From Sacculina carcini (taxonomy: Eukaryota; Arthropoda; Thecostraca; Sacculinidae): a DNA stretch of 64,000 nt. A program made the translations under genes and the position numbers. The notes under the pieces are model-generated. The model did not search any database, had not been told where the DNA came from, and saw only the letters and a program-made list of their open reading frames with translations. Shown here piece by piece: positions 9,945 through 20,884 of the stretch (positions are counted from its first letter, which is position 1; every line of letters starts with the position of its first letter). The stretch covers positions 7,233,806-7,297,805 of the forward strand of contig OU696573.1 of NCBI GenBank assembly GCA_916048095.2, given 5' to 3'.

Positions 9945-12440
9945 TGAATTTTAAGCTAACAAGGAGCATATAGCAATAGAATATAGCAAGCGCAATAGTA
10001 TATAGCCAGCGCACGTTTGACACTTATCATCAAAGATTGGGGTACAAATTCAGTTAACTACAAACAATATACGCCAAACACACTGCGGTCAGTCCGATGT
10101 CAACAGATACAGTGAAGAACAAGCATGGGGCACATATACATGCATAGCATGCATGCACATATGCTAGCATGGGGCACATATACATTCCACTAGAAGAAAA
10201 ACATTGTACGAATTGATAGTTAATGAAGGGAAGGCGAATGATCGCATGCTGCTTACGCTGCGTGCATACAGAGAATACGGGTGAGTCTGCTTGAACATGC
10301 GGAATGAAGTGTGATATATGTTTGTCGTTGCACTTGTTGAAATTGTTTTTCATCTTACACCAAACATCTCTGAGGAATTTTGAAAAGGACAACATTTAAT
10401 AATATAATTATTTCAAAAACAGTGTGTCGGGCCGAAGGGAAAAATACATTTAGTTAACAAAACACGTCAACAACTATGGCAGCGACTGCACAAATAAACT
10501 AGCCCGCTCGTCTTCGATTGCATCAGATGTTGCTATTATGCAGATGTTGTTAATGCAGATATTAACGACTATCATCCCAGGTATAGAAAATATTTAGGGA
10601 TTCCAGCCAAAATTAACAGATCGCCTCAAATATCCAACGTGTAAATTAAGTGAAAATATTACATCATTCAAACAATGGGTTGTTGAGTTACAGTTATATT
10701 CCTATGTGGGAACACCATGAGCAGAGCGGCCAAAATTTACCGTATCTTCTCGACGAATTTAGGTAAAAATGGTAACGTATTTTTTTCAGAAATACATGTA
10801 AAATTGTTTTTACAAGTAAGTCTTGCGCGCAGAGGCATATTACACAAGGTATAATACTAAATTAAATACATATGATTTATTACGTATATTTTTGTAGTCT
10901 TCTTCTCTACTGACAGTGATAGTCTGATTTAGTTGCTTTTGTTTTGCCGCGATAACTCCAAAATACCGGTTCCCATGATGAATATATTATTGACCACACA
11001 GGCAATCCGAACAACTAATAGTGAAGAGGTATCAAAATGCTCACAAGCCACTACACTTGTGTCACAGAGTCCTAGTCAGCCACACCTTCTAACGCCCTAT
11101 GTTAACATCCCGAATGCCTATGTTCTAATTCCCCATGCCTAGTCAACGCCGTCTTTTATACGGACCATTTTACTGTTTTTGCAACAGTGCACGCAGAGTG
11201 GGTTGGTTCTACAGACAACGCATTAAACGATGTCTGCCACTTAGTTCCAATGATATCTCAATCAGTAATTTACGATAGACCCTAGTTATGTTTTCACATC
11301 TGAGGATACGCATGTCTACCCCTATTTCAACAGATACTCAGGTAGTAGCAAGCGCTCAGAGCATGCCTGCTAGTACATATATGCACCTATTCCGACATCA
11401 GCTCGACATAAGTCGATTAATCATACGACGTTGCAAATACACAACATTTAAATCAGTCAAGCTTAAAAGCACTTTACGACTATGTGCAACACACACATAC
11501 GCACATGCACGCACGCACCTAACTACGAACTAACTACACCTATTGTTAATTTACACACTACCTTTGATGCAACACGCGCGTGGGAATACTTAGTATAGGT
11601 GATAAACTAGCCTTATAGAAACACAACACAAAACAAATAAAGAAACAGAAAATCTGGTCCAACTGAAACTTAGTTACAATTTTATTAAATATATTATAAA
11701 TATATTATTTTTGGCGTATGATTACCCGAATTATATTAAATAACCGCATTTTCAGCTCATTTGAGAGAAAAAGTATAGCATTAATGATGATACAAACACT
11801 TTCTATATATGCGTGAAAACTGCATCCTTTCCATGCTGACTTCAATTACGATTCAACAATAATTTTAAATCCAGGCAGCCAATTAAAGGCTACACGATCG
11901 CAATTTTACGGCGAAATCGATGTTTCAACTTAACTTCGCTGAAAGGCTTTCTCAATGAATCCAATAAAATATATATTTGCGGAACCAGCAAGGCAAATGT
12001 ATCTACCGCAACTTGACACTAGTTAAACTTTTGAAAAAGTAAAGAATCCATCCATTCTTAGCATACTTGACTAAAGCTGTGATCACGGTACATCGATCAC
12101 ATTTGACGTGTCGCCCACAAGCATTGAGAAAACCCATACCAGTGGGAACCAGACGAGAAAGATGCGAAATGTTTGTGAAAATTGTTTGTGATTGTGTGGA
12201 CATTGATTAATGCTGTCATATTTATGCGCAAACCTTGTTTTCACACAGAGTCTGTTTTCACTGAAATCAACAGGCTAACATGGATTGACAGAAATATTTT
12301 GTCAGTTATAATGCCAGCGTCAAAATCTCAACTAGTGTTTGAGCTATTTATTTAAGTCTAGTGAGGTCCACTGTGTATAATTTAGCAGAGTAATTCACAA
12401 CCTACAGTTGTGTTGTGACATTGACATTGAAAGGTTGTGT
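9945..12440. other. Unassigned intergenic DNA
   Basis: About 2.5 kb with no gene or family that I can support. It contains a short direct repeat (GCATGGGGCACATATACAT near 10120 and 10168). Small ORFs at 10054, 10933, 11288 and 12003 have no motifs. Confidence 0.5.
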
Positions 12441-12456
12441 TTGAACGTGAAATCGA

Positions 12457-12916
12457 TTGTGTGAGCCGAGTCGAGTAACTATGGACACTCAAGTGATACA
12501 GCCAATGCTTGAGGCACAGGAGCGGGCTTTTAAGTCTGCTCTGGAGTTATTGCTTCAGCAGCAAGATCGCAGGATCGTGGCTGCGGAGTCCACCATCGAG
12601 GAGCTGGAGAAGAATTTACAGTTCGCGTATGGTGAAATAGATGACCTGAAACGCACTGTGCAATGCTTGAAAGCGACGGGAGAGGAGAGCCAAAAGGAGA
12701 TGGTGGAATGCCGTGAAAGACTTCGCAAAAGTGAGGATTTCTCGCGGAGAAAAAACCTGCGGATGTGTGGTATTAGAAACGAGCAGAGGGAGAGTTGGAA
12801 ATGACGGCTCAGCTGATTGAGAACACTCTCAAAGACAAACTGGGTATATCGAGTGTGTTCCGGTGGAACAAGCAAAACGTATTGGAAACCCGGATGCCAC
12901 CCAAAAAAACGTACCA
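12457..12916 (+). pseudogene. LINE G ORF1, 5' half (coiled coil)
   Basis: The first ATG-led frame (MDTQVIQPMLEAQERAFKSA from 12481; open from 12457) forms a heptad-rich coiled coil and then reads EDFSRRKNLRMCGIRNEQRE, like the RRxNxRIxGI segment of LINE ORF1 RNA-binding proteins. A frameshift near 12795 moves it to QLIENTLKDKLGI, and another follows before AKRIGNPDAT. The protein is cut by the mariner insertion at 12917. It would be an RNA-binding chaperone of the LINE RNP. Confidence 0.75.
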
Positions 12917-12936
12917 TACTATACCATTTACAAGTA

Positions 12937-13165
12937 AATTTTACAAAACTGAAAATCAATTTTACAATTGTAAAAATCAGTTTTACAATTGTGAAAATCA
13001 ATTTTACAATTGTGAAAATCAATTTTACAATTGTGAAAATCAATTTTACAATTGTGAAAATCAATTTTACAAAAGTGAAAATCAATTTTACAAAAGTGAA
13101 AGTCAATTTTACAAAAGTGAAAATCAATTTTACAAAAGTGAAAGTCAATTTTACAAAGCATTAAA
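12937..13165 (+). repeat. 21-bp minisatellite, left arm of mariner-type element
   Basis: About 11 units of the type GAAAATCAATTTTACAATTGT. The first units carry CAATTG, the later ones CAAAAG. The unit is divisible by three, which explains long open frames on both strands (ENQFYNC-like and FTIVKIN-like repeats). Not coding. Confidence 0.95.
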
Positions 13166-13619
13166 TCATTGAAAATAGTTGTAACCTATATCAAATTTGA
13201 ACAAAATTATTTTTACAATCATTCTGAGATATTTTCAGAAAAGATCCGTTATGAATGTTTCACACATCTGTGAGATTAATATGTGAAGGTAGTTGAGAAA
13301 AAATGGTGTATTCAACACACGAGCGTACTTTTAGATGACTTTTTGTGACGCTTGTGTTATATTGGCGCTTCAAGACTATATCTCATTTATTTCTATGAAT
13401 ATCATTAATAAAATTAATGTCAGTTTGAATATGCTTTGATCTATTTTGCTCGACCAAAATTAACAACAAAGTTTTACTTACAACGACAAGTGCTGTATTG
13501 AGCCTTGTGTCTGATAACTTATTATTCATCATACAACACAAAACATAGGGCTATATTGTCAGTAAACGACGCATGGCAAATACACTAAGCATCACATGTG
13601 GAATCAACTGATCAAAAAA

Positions 13620-14650
13620 TTAAATTTCATGTAGGTCCTCTTCTCTAGCAGCCGCAGGATAATACACTTCTACTCTGGAGCTAAACGACATGATCATCTG
13701 TAGAGTGATCTTCTCCATTGCCATTAGAGCCGATTCCTCCAAAGTCCTCAGCCTCATCTCGACTAGGGTCAGGTCGCCTTGTCCGCGTCTTGCAGACGCT
13801 AATTGTGGCACCACGCTACGTAGATGCTCTTTTACTAATGCCTTGAGGGAACTCCACAAGAGTTCAATAGGATTTAGGAGGTACGAGTACGGCGCCAGTC
13901 GCAGAACTCTGGCATCCTCGTCTTGTCTGATCACAGACTCGAGCGATGTATGAGCTGGCGCGTTATCAATAATGAATGTGGGCTTGTAGACACCATCCGC
14001 CATGCACTAGTCGACGAGTTGTCGGAACCAGGCGTTTGCTTGAACTGATTTGAATGCTCCTCTTTGTGTTTCAAAGCAAATGACGATATTGTTAGTTACT
14101 GCCCCGATACAGTGAACATTACTTCCTCTGCAAGAAGTTGTAACAACCTCAGCTCTTGTACCCATTTTGGACCGGCCTACTTTGCATCGACAAAACAAAT
14201 TGAAATTTGTTTCATCAATGTAGATAAGAGTTCTCCCCTCTGAACGATGTTGAAAAAGCTCGTCCATATAAGCCTTTCTTTTTGCCTTGACCTCTGGGCG
14301 ATTCATATTACCGACGTGTGGTCTGACATTTTTCAGAGTTATTAGCTCTCCGTCGAGCCAGTTTTATATTGTGATCACACACACATTTACTTGAAATTCC
14401 TCAATCAAGTGCTGTTCTAGCTCTCTCAGCGTGATGGAAGGAATTTTTTGTATATTCGCAAGAAGAAATTTTATTATCTCAGTATTCTTGCGAGATGTTG
14501 AACCTCCTTTTGGCTTCGGCTCAATCTGGTCATTTTGTAGCCATTTGTATGCCGTATTCAACTTGACTCCTAAGGAGAGCTACATTTCGCCAATTTCTCC
14601 CATCTCTGTGCGCGAGCTCTGTCAGCTGCACTCACTTTGTTGTATGGCAT
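13620..14650 (-). pseudogene. Tc1/mariner-superfamily transposase, decayed
   Basis: From the ATG at 14650 (MPYNKVSAADRARA) come an N-terminal HTH (NTAYKWLQNDQ, ITLRELEQHLIEEF), the first catalytic block (LIYIDETNFNLFCRCKVGRS), and, after a stop near 14007, the second block (TFIIDNAPAHTSLE) and third block (APYSYLLNPIELLWSSLK). The second Asp and the Glu are separated by 33 residues in this copy. The frame is broken at least three times (near 14600, 14340 and 14007), so it is dead, but all three catalytic acids survive. IS630-Tc1-mariner is clear; the sub-family is not. Confidence 0.85.
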
Positions 14651-14887
14651 TTTGCTAGTAATTCAAATAACAACACGATTTTATGACAACGATCAATTAT
14701 TAATACTGATTGGTATTGTTCAATAAGACTGCCAACGATCACCACAATTACAATGAGCTTTCAGTTCAACGTGAAGCAGAAATTCCTAGGATATTAAAAA
14801 ATATATGAACAATTCAATCGAATACATATTACAAATAGAAACAACTTTAAAATTACATTTTAACACAAAATTCATATTTCGCAGACT

Positions 14888-15012
14888 GAACTCTCACTTT
14901 TGTTAAATTGATTTTCACTTTTGTAAAATTGATTTTCACTTTTGTAAAATTGATTTTCACTTTTGTAAAATTGATTTTCACAATTGTAAAATTGATTTTC
15001 AGTTTTGTAAAA
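14888..15012 (-). repeat. 21-bp minisatellite, right arm of mariner-type element
   Basis: About six units of the same 21-bp repeat as at 12937-13165, in inverted orientation. It has fewer units than the left arm, and both kinds (CAATTG and CAAAAG) occur. Confidence 0.95.
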
Positions 15013-15034
15013 TTGACTTGTAAATTGTATAGTA

Positions 15035-15420
15035 CGAATCGAGAGGTTCCGTGACAAGGAAAACGTACGGCCAAACTCGGAGATACGGGCATTTATATTA
15101 AATGAGGACTTATCAGTGGCGTCTCAGGAGCTCAAGATGTCCAGGATGCTGGAGTTCCGGGTTGCAAGGACCGCTGATAAGATTGCGTTCTTCCACCAGG
15201 CGCGTTTGATAACACGGGACCAAGAACGCGACCGAGACTCTACTGCCGGAGCGACTGTGGTTGGACTCGACAATGCACGTCCGGAAATCCCTGTTGGAGT
15301 TTCACCGGACACCATCAGAAGTTCCGTCGGGTACAAAATGTCTCCCAACGTTGCCAGCAGAAATGACACGAGTGGCATGACTACGAGAAAGGCTGCATCG
15401 CGGGGGCGCAAATGCAATTA
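15035..15420 (+). pseudogene. LINE G ORF1, 3' half
   Basis: Directly after the TA duplication the plus strand reads RIERFRDKENVR and then FILNEDLSVASQELK and DKIAFFHQARLITRDQ, the C-terminal RNA-binding domain of LINE ORF1 proteins. The frame stays open to 15418. It is separated from its N-terminal half by the mariner-type insertion. Confidence 0.8.
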
Positions 15421-15734
15421 GTAAGGTTGTCTGTATCTCTTTCTGTATTTCTGCTATCTTGAATCTTTGATGTCTGATAACTGGAAGGAATTTCCGTTTT
15501 TCTTTGAAGACAATGACTGCCAACTTGTAAATTTTCGTGCATCTTCAATTCATTAGTCCCATTAATCCATGGAGTCTGAAAACTTCACGGAATACTTTTT
15601 CGGAAGACACAGATCCTTAACATTCTAATATAGAATTCGTCACCGTGACCCGATAAAGGCTGAATACATTTTACTTGATGGAATTCCCGAGCACCTGAGA
15701 CGCATTAAAACATACATAAACATTTTTCAACATA

Positions 15735-16125
15735 CTTAACCTAAATATCCGTTCATTTCCTAAAAATGTGCATATATTCGAGGATATGACGTTGCGATAA
15801 ACACTGGCTAAGCCTGATATTGGTCTTACTGAAATAAGATGAATTATGAAGTTGTCATCAATTTATAGTATACCCGGTTACAGTATGCATGCTAATCCAA
15901 GGAACGTCCATGGAGGTGGAGTTGTTATATATGTGTCGGATGCATACAATTTCATTAGAAACAACGATCTCTCAGTGATGAGTCCGGCAATTGAAACAAT
16001 AGGTGTTGAAATAAAGATAAGAAACAAACTGTATTTCTGCATTGTTGTATATAGACCGCCTTGTAAAATCCTATATCGACTTGTTGAATGAAATTCTCTC
16101 GGACGCATATCAAAACAGGTATGAA
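15735..16125 (+). pseudogene. LINE G endonuclease, N-terminal half
   Basis: Reads NLNIRSFPKNVHIFEDM, a stop, AKPDIGLTEIR, another stop, then SIPGYSMHANPRNVHGGGVV, IYVSDAYNF and FCIVVYRPPCK, and after a frameshift FVDLLNEILSDAYQ. These are the first AP-endonuclease blocks (catalytic Asn and Glu, and the YRPP strand). The second half with GDFN is missing here; the element is interrupted. Confidence 0.75.
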
Positions 16126-16164
16126 AGCATTACTAATTAAATAATAAGAAGTATTTAAGGATTT

Positions 16165-17690
16165 CAATTTGGGAATAATCGATAGTAACGGCTCTAGTAC
16201 CATTTGATCCAACATACGGCTCTAGTACCATTTGATCCAACATACCATCTGGTCCAATAGTCGGTGTGCATCGCATCGCAACTTAACACAGTGGCGTCCC
16301 TAGTGACTGAAAACTCCGCGAGTGACCATTTCGTCCAATTTCCCATCAGCTGTATGAACTTCAGTGGTTTTCAAACAAATTAACGTGTACACTTACAATT
16401 CAAAGCCTGAATATCGTATATCTGTAGTGACTAGTTGCATTATACGATATGTTTTCTTTAGCAGAGATATATTACATATATGATAGTTTTGATAGTGTTA
16501 TTCGTCTGCCGAAATAATGAATTACTATCAATTTTGATATATTACCCACATATGCGCAGCACAATTCAAACAATAGCCGATAGGTTCAACAGGTAAATAA
16601 ACAGGCTTGACAAATCTGTTTGAGAATGGCGGCAGTTTCGAGCAGTTGTACGAGCTGCTCGTAGCTGCTTGTATGCGATGCAATAAATATTGCCTTGAAC
16701 CATTTGCCAAAGTAGGCTGGCTTCACTACGAAGACTGCCAAATTTGTGAAGGCAACTTGATGTGAGTGTCCTAGGGGCCAATTTCGAAACGAAATGGCAG
16801 CTAGGGTTAAGTGTTGATTGAGTTGAAATGGTGACTTGTCTTGAACAGGTAAAGGTGAGTATATTTCGGTAAGTAAGTTAAGTTAAGTCGGTAAGTTTTG
16901 CATCTCTTCAGGTCAGTTGAGATCAGGGGTTCTTAGCGTTTAACTGGTTCCATACCTCAAATGGATTGTTGAATTTGGTCCTACACGTCTTTACTTGACT
17001 ATTCAAATAATTATCACTACTCCTATTGCCAGCGCCAGCGCATTGGTAACCTATTTGAAGTTTAATGAATCAATGCATGATGAGTAAACATGTCTTGCAC
17101 TCGTGACGCGACTGGCACAAGGTTCACTATTGAACATGAATCATTTCATGTTGTGTATCTCTGTTGAAAATCAGGAGTTTTAGAAGAAAAAATATTACCG
17201 AACAAATTAAATCGACGACTTTCACATGTATTTTGCTGTATACTCATGTCTTTTTCATTAACAAGAGTACATCAATTCCAAAAAAATGTATATGCCACAG
17301 TGTATTGCTTGTTTATCATTTGAAAAAAACATTAAAATATGCACATCACAAATAATTCAACACTTTGTTCACGTTTCAAATCAAATTATAATAATTATTG
17401 AAGCACGTTTCAAATAAATAACTGAGATAAAACTATTCACCAAGATAAAACTATGCGTTGGCATCACTGTGATCTAAGCATCACTGTAAATCTAAACGTC
17501 ACTGTTAATCTAGTTTTACTTCAATATTTTAATTGTTTTAGTCGTATAAAACGATTACTAATTCATTTACATGTATATATTTGACAAATTTATTTATTCC
17601 ATAAACTCAGTGAATATATCAACCCTTTCATCGTTTTAGCGTTGGATCAGTTGGTACGTTGGGGTAAATGGTCGTAGCCCCATAGTAACA
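16165..17690. mobile_element. Candidate inverted-repeat DNA element inside LINE G
   Basis: The left side has two tandem copies of CTCTAGTACCATTTGATCCA (28-bp period, about 16189-16244). The right side, read inverted from about 17688, gives GGGGCTACGACCATTTACCC, then CAACGTACCAACTGATCCAAC. Both share ACCATTT-(n)-CCAAC in inverted orientation. They bracket 1.5 kb that separates two halves of the LINE G endonuclease, as an insertion would. No transposase is seen. The ends are imperfect, so this is tentative. Confidence 0.35.
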
Positions 17691-17819
17691 ACGGAAACGT
17701 TGTTGAATTTATGAACCTGTTGTCGTCATAATCATTGTTTACGCTTATAGATAAACCTACGCGAGGTGAAGACAAAAGTGACACTCAAATTGATCACACA
17801 TGGTCTACTTTGTTTGAAG

Positions 17820-18520
17820 AAAAAAATGTGCTAAAAATTGGATTAAGACTGGCATTACTGATCATTATCTGATATTGAGTCGGTTCAGTCTACATACGGA
17901 TAAGCCATACGTACATACATACGTACATACATACGTATCTTCATTGAAAACAAGGTTGGTTTCTGATCAAGCTCTTAAGTCTTTCGCTAACGAAATTTCC
18001 ATGTTGAATTGGGACACTGCTTTTGACTCGATGCACGGTAACGAGGTATATGAGATATTTTATATGTGAATATTATGTGAATTGTACAACAAGAATTTTC
18101 CTACTCGTGTGGTTTGCATAAACAATAAACAAAAACTCAGAACGAACATTACTCCTGAACGTAAAATCAAGGAGAAGCGAAGGCTGGACAGATTGTCACA
18201 TAAATGGCCACTGAATCACATAGGAATGTACAAAGCTTACAGAAACAGGCTAAACACTGAAACAAGAGAGGCTAAAAATGATTACTTCAAAAAAAGACTC
18301 AAGGAAGATCAGGGCAATGCAAAGAAGCAATGGAAAACTACAAATACACTATTAGGAAGGACCAAGTCAGGCACTCTCGAAACAACCATTGACGAAACGG
18401 AAGCTGAATCGAATCGTACTTTTTCAGTAAACATTCTAGCGAGGATACTTCAGATACTTCAGATGGAACAGAAGACACCGGTGTGCACAAATAGTTTGTG
18501 CCTACTTAACATAGTCTAGG
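17820..18520 (+). pseudogene. LINE G endonuclease C-terminus and pre-RT linker
   Basis: Reads TGITDHYLILSRFS, which includes the SDH-type endonuclease motif, then SFANEISMLNWDTAF, LYNKNFPTRVV and YKAYRNRLNTETREAKNDYF, KKQWKTTNTLLGRTKSG. This is the usual segment between endonuclease and RT in Jockey/CR1-group LINEs. It is broken by a stop near 18067 and ends abruptly where the LTR fossil begins. A CATACGTA repeat at 17900-17935 interrupts it. Confidence 0.7.
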
Positions 18521-18535
18521 CAGCAACAACGCTCC

Positions 18536-19630
18536 ATTCAATCGTGACCTGCTGGCCCGGAATGAGCAAAGATGTTCAGCGACTGGTGTCAAGTGTATGT
18601 ACTATCAACGTAACGGCAAGTTGCTGTCATATATGACTCTAGCAACTCATATGCATTCTTCTCACCCTTCCGGACCACCCGCGGTAGAAGCTGACAGTTA
18701 GCATCGATAACCTTATCGACTCGGCTCCGCCAGAGGCCCACTACGCGATAACACTAGTCGACTACCTCTCTAAGTGGGTCAAAGTAGGTTTCACTAATAC
18801 AATTGACAGTAATCAGACCTTGAGCTATATGAATGTCATCTGGGATCGCGAGGGCTTTCCAGAGGAGATGGTCACGGACAATGTACAACAATTCGTCAGT
18901 AAGGCGTCTAGACACTATCCAACATCGGCAATCGGCGGCTTATTGATCACAGGGCAACTCGAACGTCGAGCGATTCAACAGAACATTCAAGGCTTAGGTT
19001 CAACAGTGTCACGACAAAACAAAGTTTCAGGAGCGAATGCGGAAACTGTAGACTGAGTACAAAGCAAAGCCAAACTGCACCACTGGTGCGCAGTGAGCTA
19101 TTGCACGGGTGCTCTGAGCTATTACACGGGTAATGCATGAAGCTGATATTGTCGGTTTTGAACAAACGCGTCGATCCGTATATCGATGAGCGTGTCGGCA
19201 AGCACCATACTCGCACCAAGCGAAGCTATGCTCGCCGGAATGACACGAGGACTCCGTCGTTCGCCGCAGGAAACTCGGTGTTTGTGCGGGTGCAGAGTCA
19301 CATCGGTAAATCGAAGCGTCGTTTCAAGAATCCGCCACGCATAACGGTAATAAGACGATCGGATTGCTGCCTGGAGAACAGGTCTGTGGGGAATGCAGCT
19401 CACCACCATCGGATGACGAAACGGGCCGTTGACTTCCTCTGTCATCAACGGAAGACGCAGTGGCAGAGCAGAACACGGCGTCATCACCGGCGCTTGAGAG
19501 ACCAGCTGAATGTCATACGCCCAAGCCCGCAGGTGCAACGCAGGCGGAGGCGACATTGAGTCACACTGAACCCCCGGATGACGGAAGATCGCGACGGGAA
19601 CGTCCGCCATCTAGAGGTCGCAGACGATAG
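18536..19630 (+). mobile_element. Ty3/gypsy-type fossil, integrase region
   Basis: A partial, broken copy of an LTR retrotransposon pol gene on the plus strand. It holds the remains of the integrase zinc-binding part, the catalytic core (ITLVDYLSKWVKV, IWDREGFPEEMVTDN) and the basic C-terminal region (NSVFVRVQSHIGKSKRRF). No LTR, gag or RT is seen beside it. It carries several breaks and looks old. It is a different copy, and probably a different lineage, from the fossil at 30.6-32.9 kb. Confidence 0.8.
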
Positions 19631-19662
19631 TATTTTTTTCGCTTAGCGGAGTAAGCTCTCTT

Positions 19663-20875
19663 CAACCCTTTAGTTACTAACGTTCCCATTTTGGGAACAT
19701 GAACTAGAGGAGTATAAATCAAAGCCTATAACAGCTACAGTATAATTGAATACATCATTAGAAAGCTCAAATAATGTAGATTTTTTATATATAAAATATT
19801 TGTCTGATTTTGCTTGGGTTAAAAATTGTATTAAGTTTAATCAAGGCGAAAATCAACACCTCTGCAACTTAGTGGTTTTTGTTGTATTTTATACAAGCTG
19901 GCATTAGCATCAAGTAGATTTCTCTAGTCCATAAAGAGGACAAATGAAGGTATATATCAAAAAAAGAATCCTAGCGTAGCTCAATTCAAAATGACTCAAA
20001 AAATCAATTGAAATCTATGTTCCCCAAAAAGGGGAACGTTGGTACCTTCTGGTACACAAAAATACCCTATTTTCAATGTTATATTTGTTTCGCATGGAAA
20101 TGATTTCAGATAGTTGTTTATGACTCTTGGGAGCGTAAAATCATTCTCAATCCTGTATTTGCTGATGTAGCACAATGCTGGCACATGAAATTCGCAGTTG
20201 TTATGGAGTGGTAGACCTAAATTAGTAAGTAGACCTAAATTATTCACTCATTGCTAGCGCCTTTTTCAGCTTCCTCAGCGCAGTTTGCCCAACATTGTCA
20301 TACAGTTATGTATATTTCATATTTAAATTATTTGAAATTCATATGAAATTCTTAAGAGTTCAAAGTCATACAATTCGTACCAGGCAGTGTTTTGATAATA
20401 TATATTTCAGTCTTTCCCCAGGCATCCATGCATCAACGTCCATCACTTCCTAGAAACTGCGATCGAGGAAGCAGGTGACTCCCCCGGGGTGGATGATATT
20501 GTGATTATCCCTTCATCTGATGAAGATGAAGACATTCCGAGTGAAGAAGAAGGCGATGACAACATACTCGATCGCGACTTCCTCCCTGAAGAGGTGCCAG
20601 GGATGGCAGAAGTGCATTTGACCGAAGACGCTTCTGATAAATCCGAGTCCGGTTTTGAAGGGCAGCGCTGGAGGAAACGGGATAGTGTAGGCATGACACC
20701 ACCGAAACCGGGCAAAGTTCCCCGATATGTGGTGGAGCACCAGGGAAATACTGCATTCAATATTTCCAGCTCTTTTCAGCATGGAAATGATATCATTCAT
20801 TGCTGAACACACAAATTTATATGCTTCGCGCGATAAAAACGAGGTCAACTTCTGCGTGGATGTGTAATTGCATGG
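19663..20875 (+). mobile_element. piggyBac-like element, left part
   Basis: The left end is likely CCCTTTAGTTACTAACGTTC at 19663 after TTCAA, followed by the palindrome GTTCCCATTTTGGGAAC. An inverted relative (GTTCCCCAAAAAGGGGAAC, then GTTGGTA) lies at 20021-20047. The transposase N-terminus follows at 20.4-20.87 kb. The element is then interrupted by LINE B. Its continuation is probably at 29.78 kb. Alternatively 19663-20050 is a separate MITE. Confidence 0.55.
20410..20872 (+). pseudogene. piggyBac transposase N-terminal region
   Basis: The frame around 20489 reads VDDIVIIPSSDEDEDIPSEE, LPEEVPGMAEVHL, a basic WRKRDS and PPKPGKVPRYVVE. An acidic N-terminus followed by RWRK is typical of piggyBac transposases. 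After a stop near 20803 the sequence RDKNEVNFCVDV follows, the segment just before the catalytic domain. The rest is cut off by LINE B and appears to resume at 29.8 kb. Confidence 0.6.
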
Positions 20876-20884
20876 ACATGTGTG

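Larger units (their letters stand above)
12919..15032 (-). mobile_element. Tc1/mariner-type transposon with minisatellite-bearing inverted ends
   Basis: A 2.1-kb element flanked by TA at 12917-12918 and 15033-15034. Both ends read CTATACnATTTACAAGT inward, and continue matching for over 50 bp. Inside each end is a 21-bp tandem repeat, so the inverted arms are long. Left and right flanks join to restore a LINE ORF1 reading (RTIRIERFRDKENVR), which shows insertion into LINE G. A decayed transposase gene lies inside on the minus strand. Confidence 0.9.
12420..18520 (+). mobile_element. LINE G: decayed, multiply interrupted LINE
   Basis: Pieces in correct order on the plus strand: ORF1 coiled coil (12.46-12.9 kb), rest of ORF1 (15.04-15.42 kb), endonuclease N-terminal half (15.73-16.12 kb), and endonuclease C-terminus plus the linker before RT (17.82-18.52 kb). 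Two gaps separate them. The first is a complete mariner-type insertion; the second holds a candidate inverted-repeat element. The RT domain is missing. Assigning all pieces to one copy is inference from order, strand and decay. Confidence 0.65.

Noticed and set aside
12555-13172. Several long overlapping ORFs on both strands
   Set aside because: They arise from the 21-bp minisatellite, whose unit length is a multiple of three, fused to flanking ORF1 sequence.
19122-19610. 162-codon minus-strand ORF
   Set aside because: It is the antisense of the Ty3/gypsy integrase C-terminal region.
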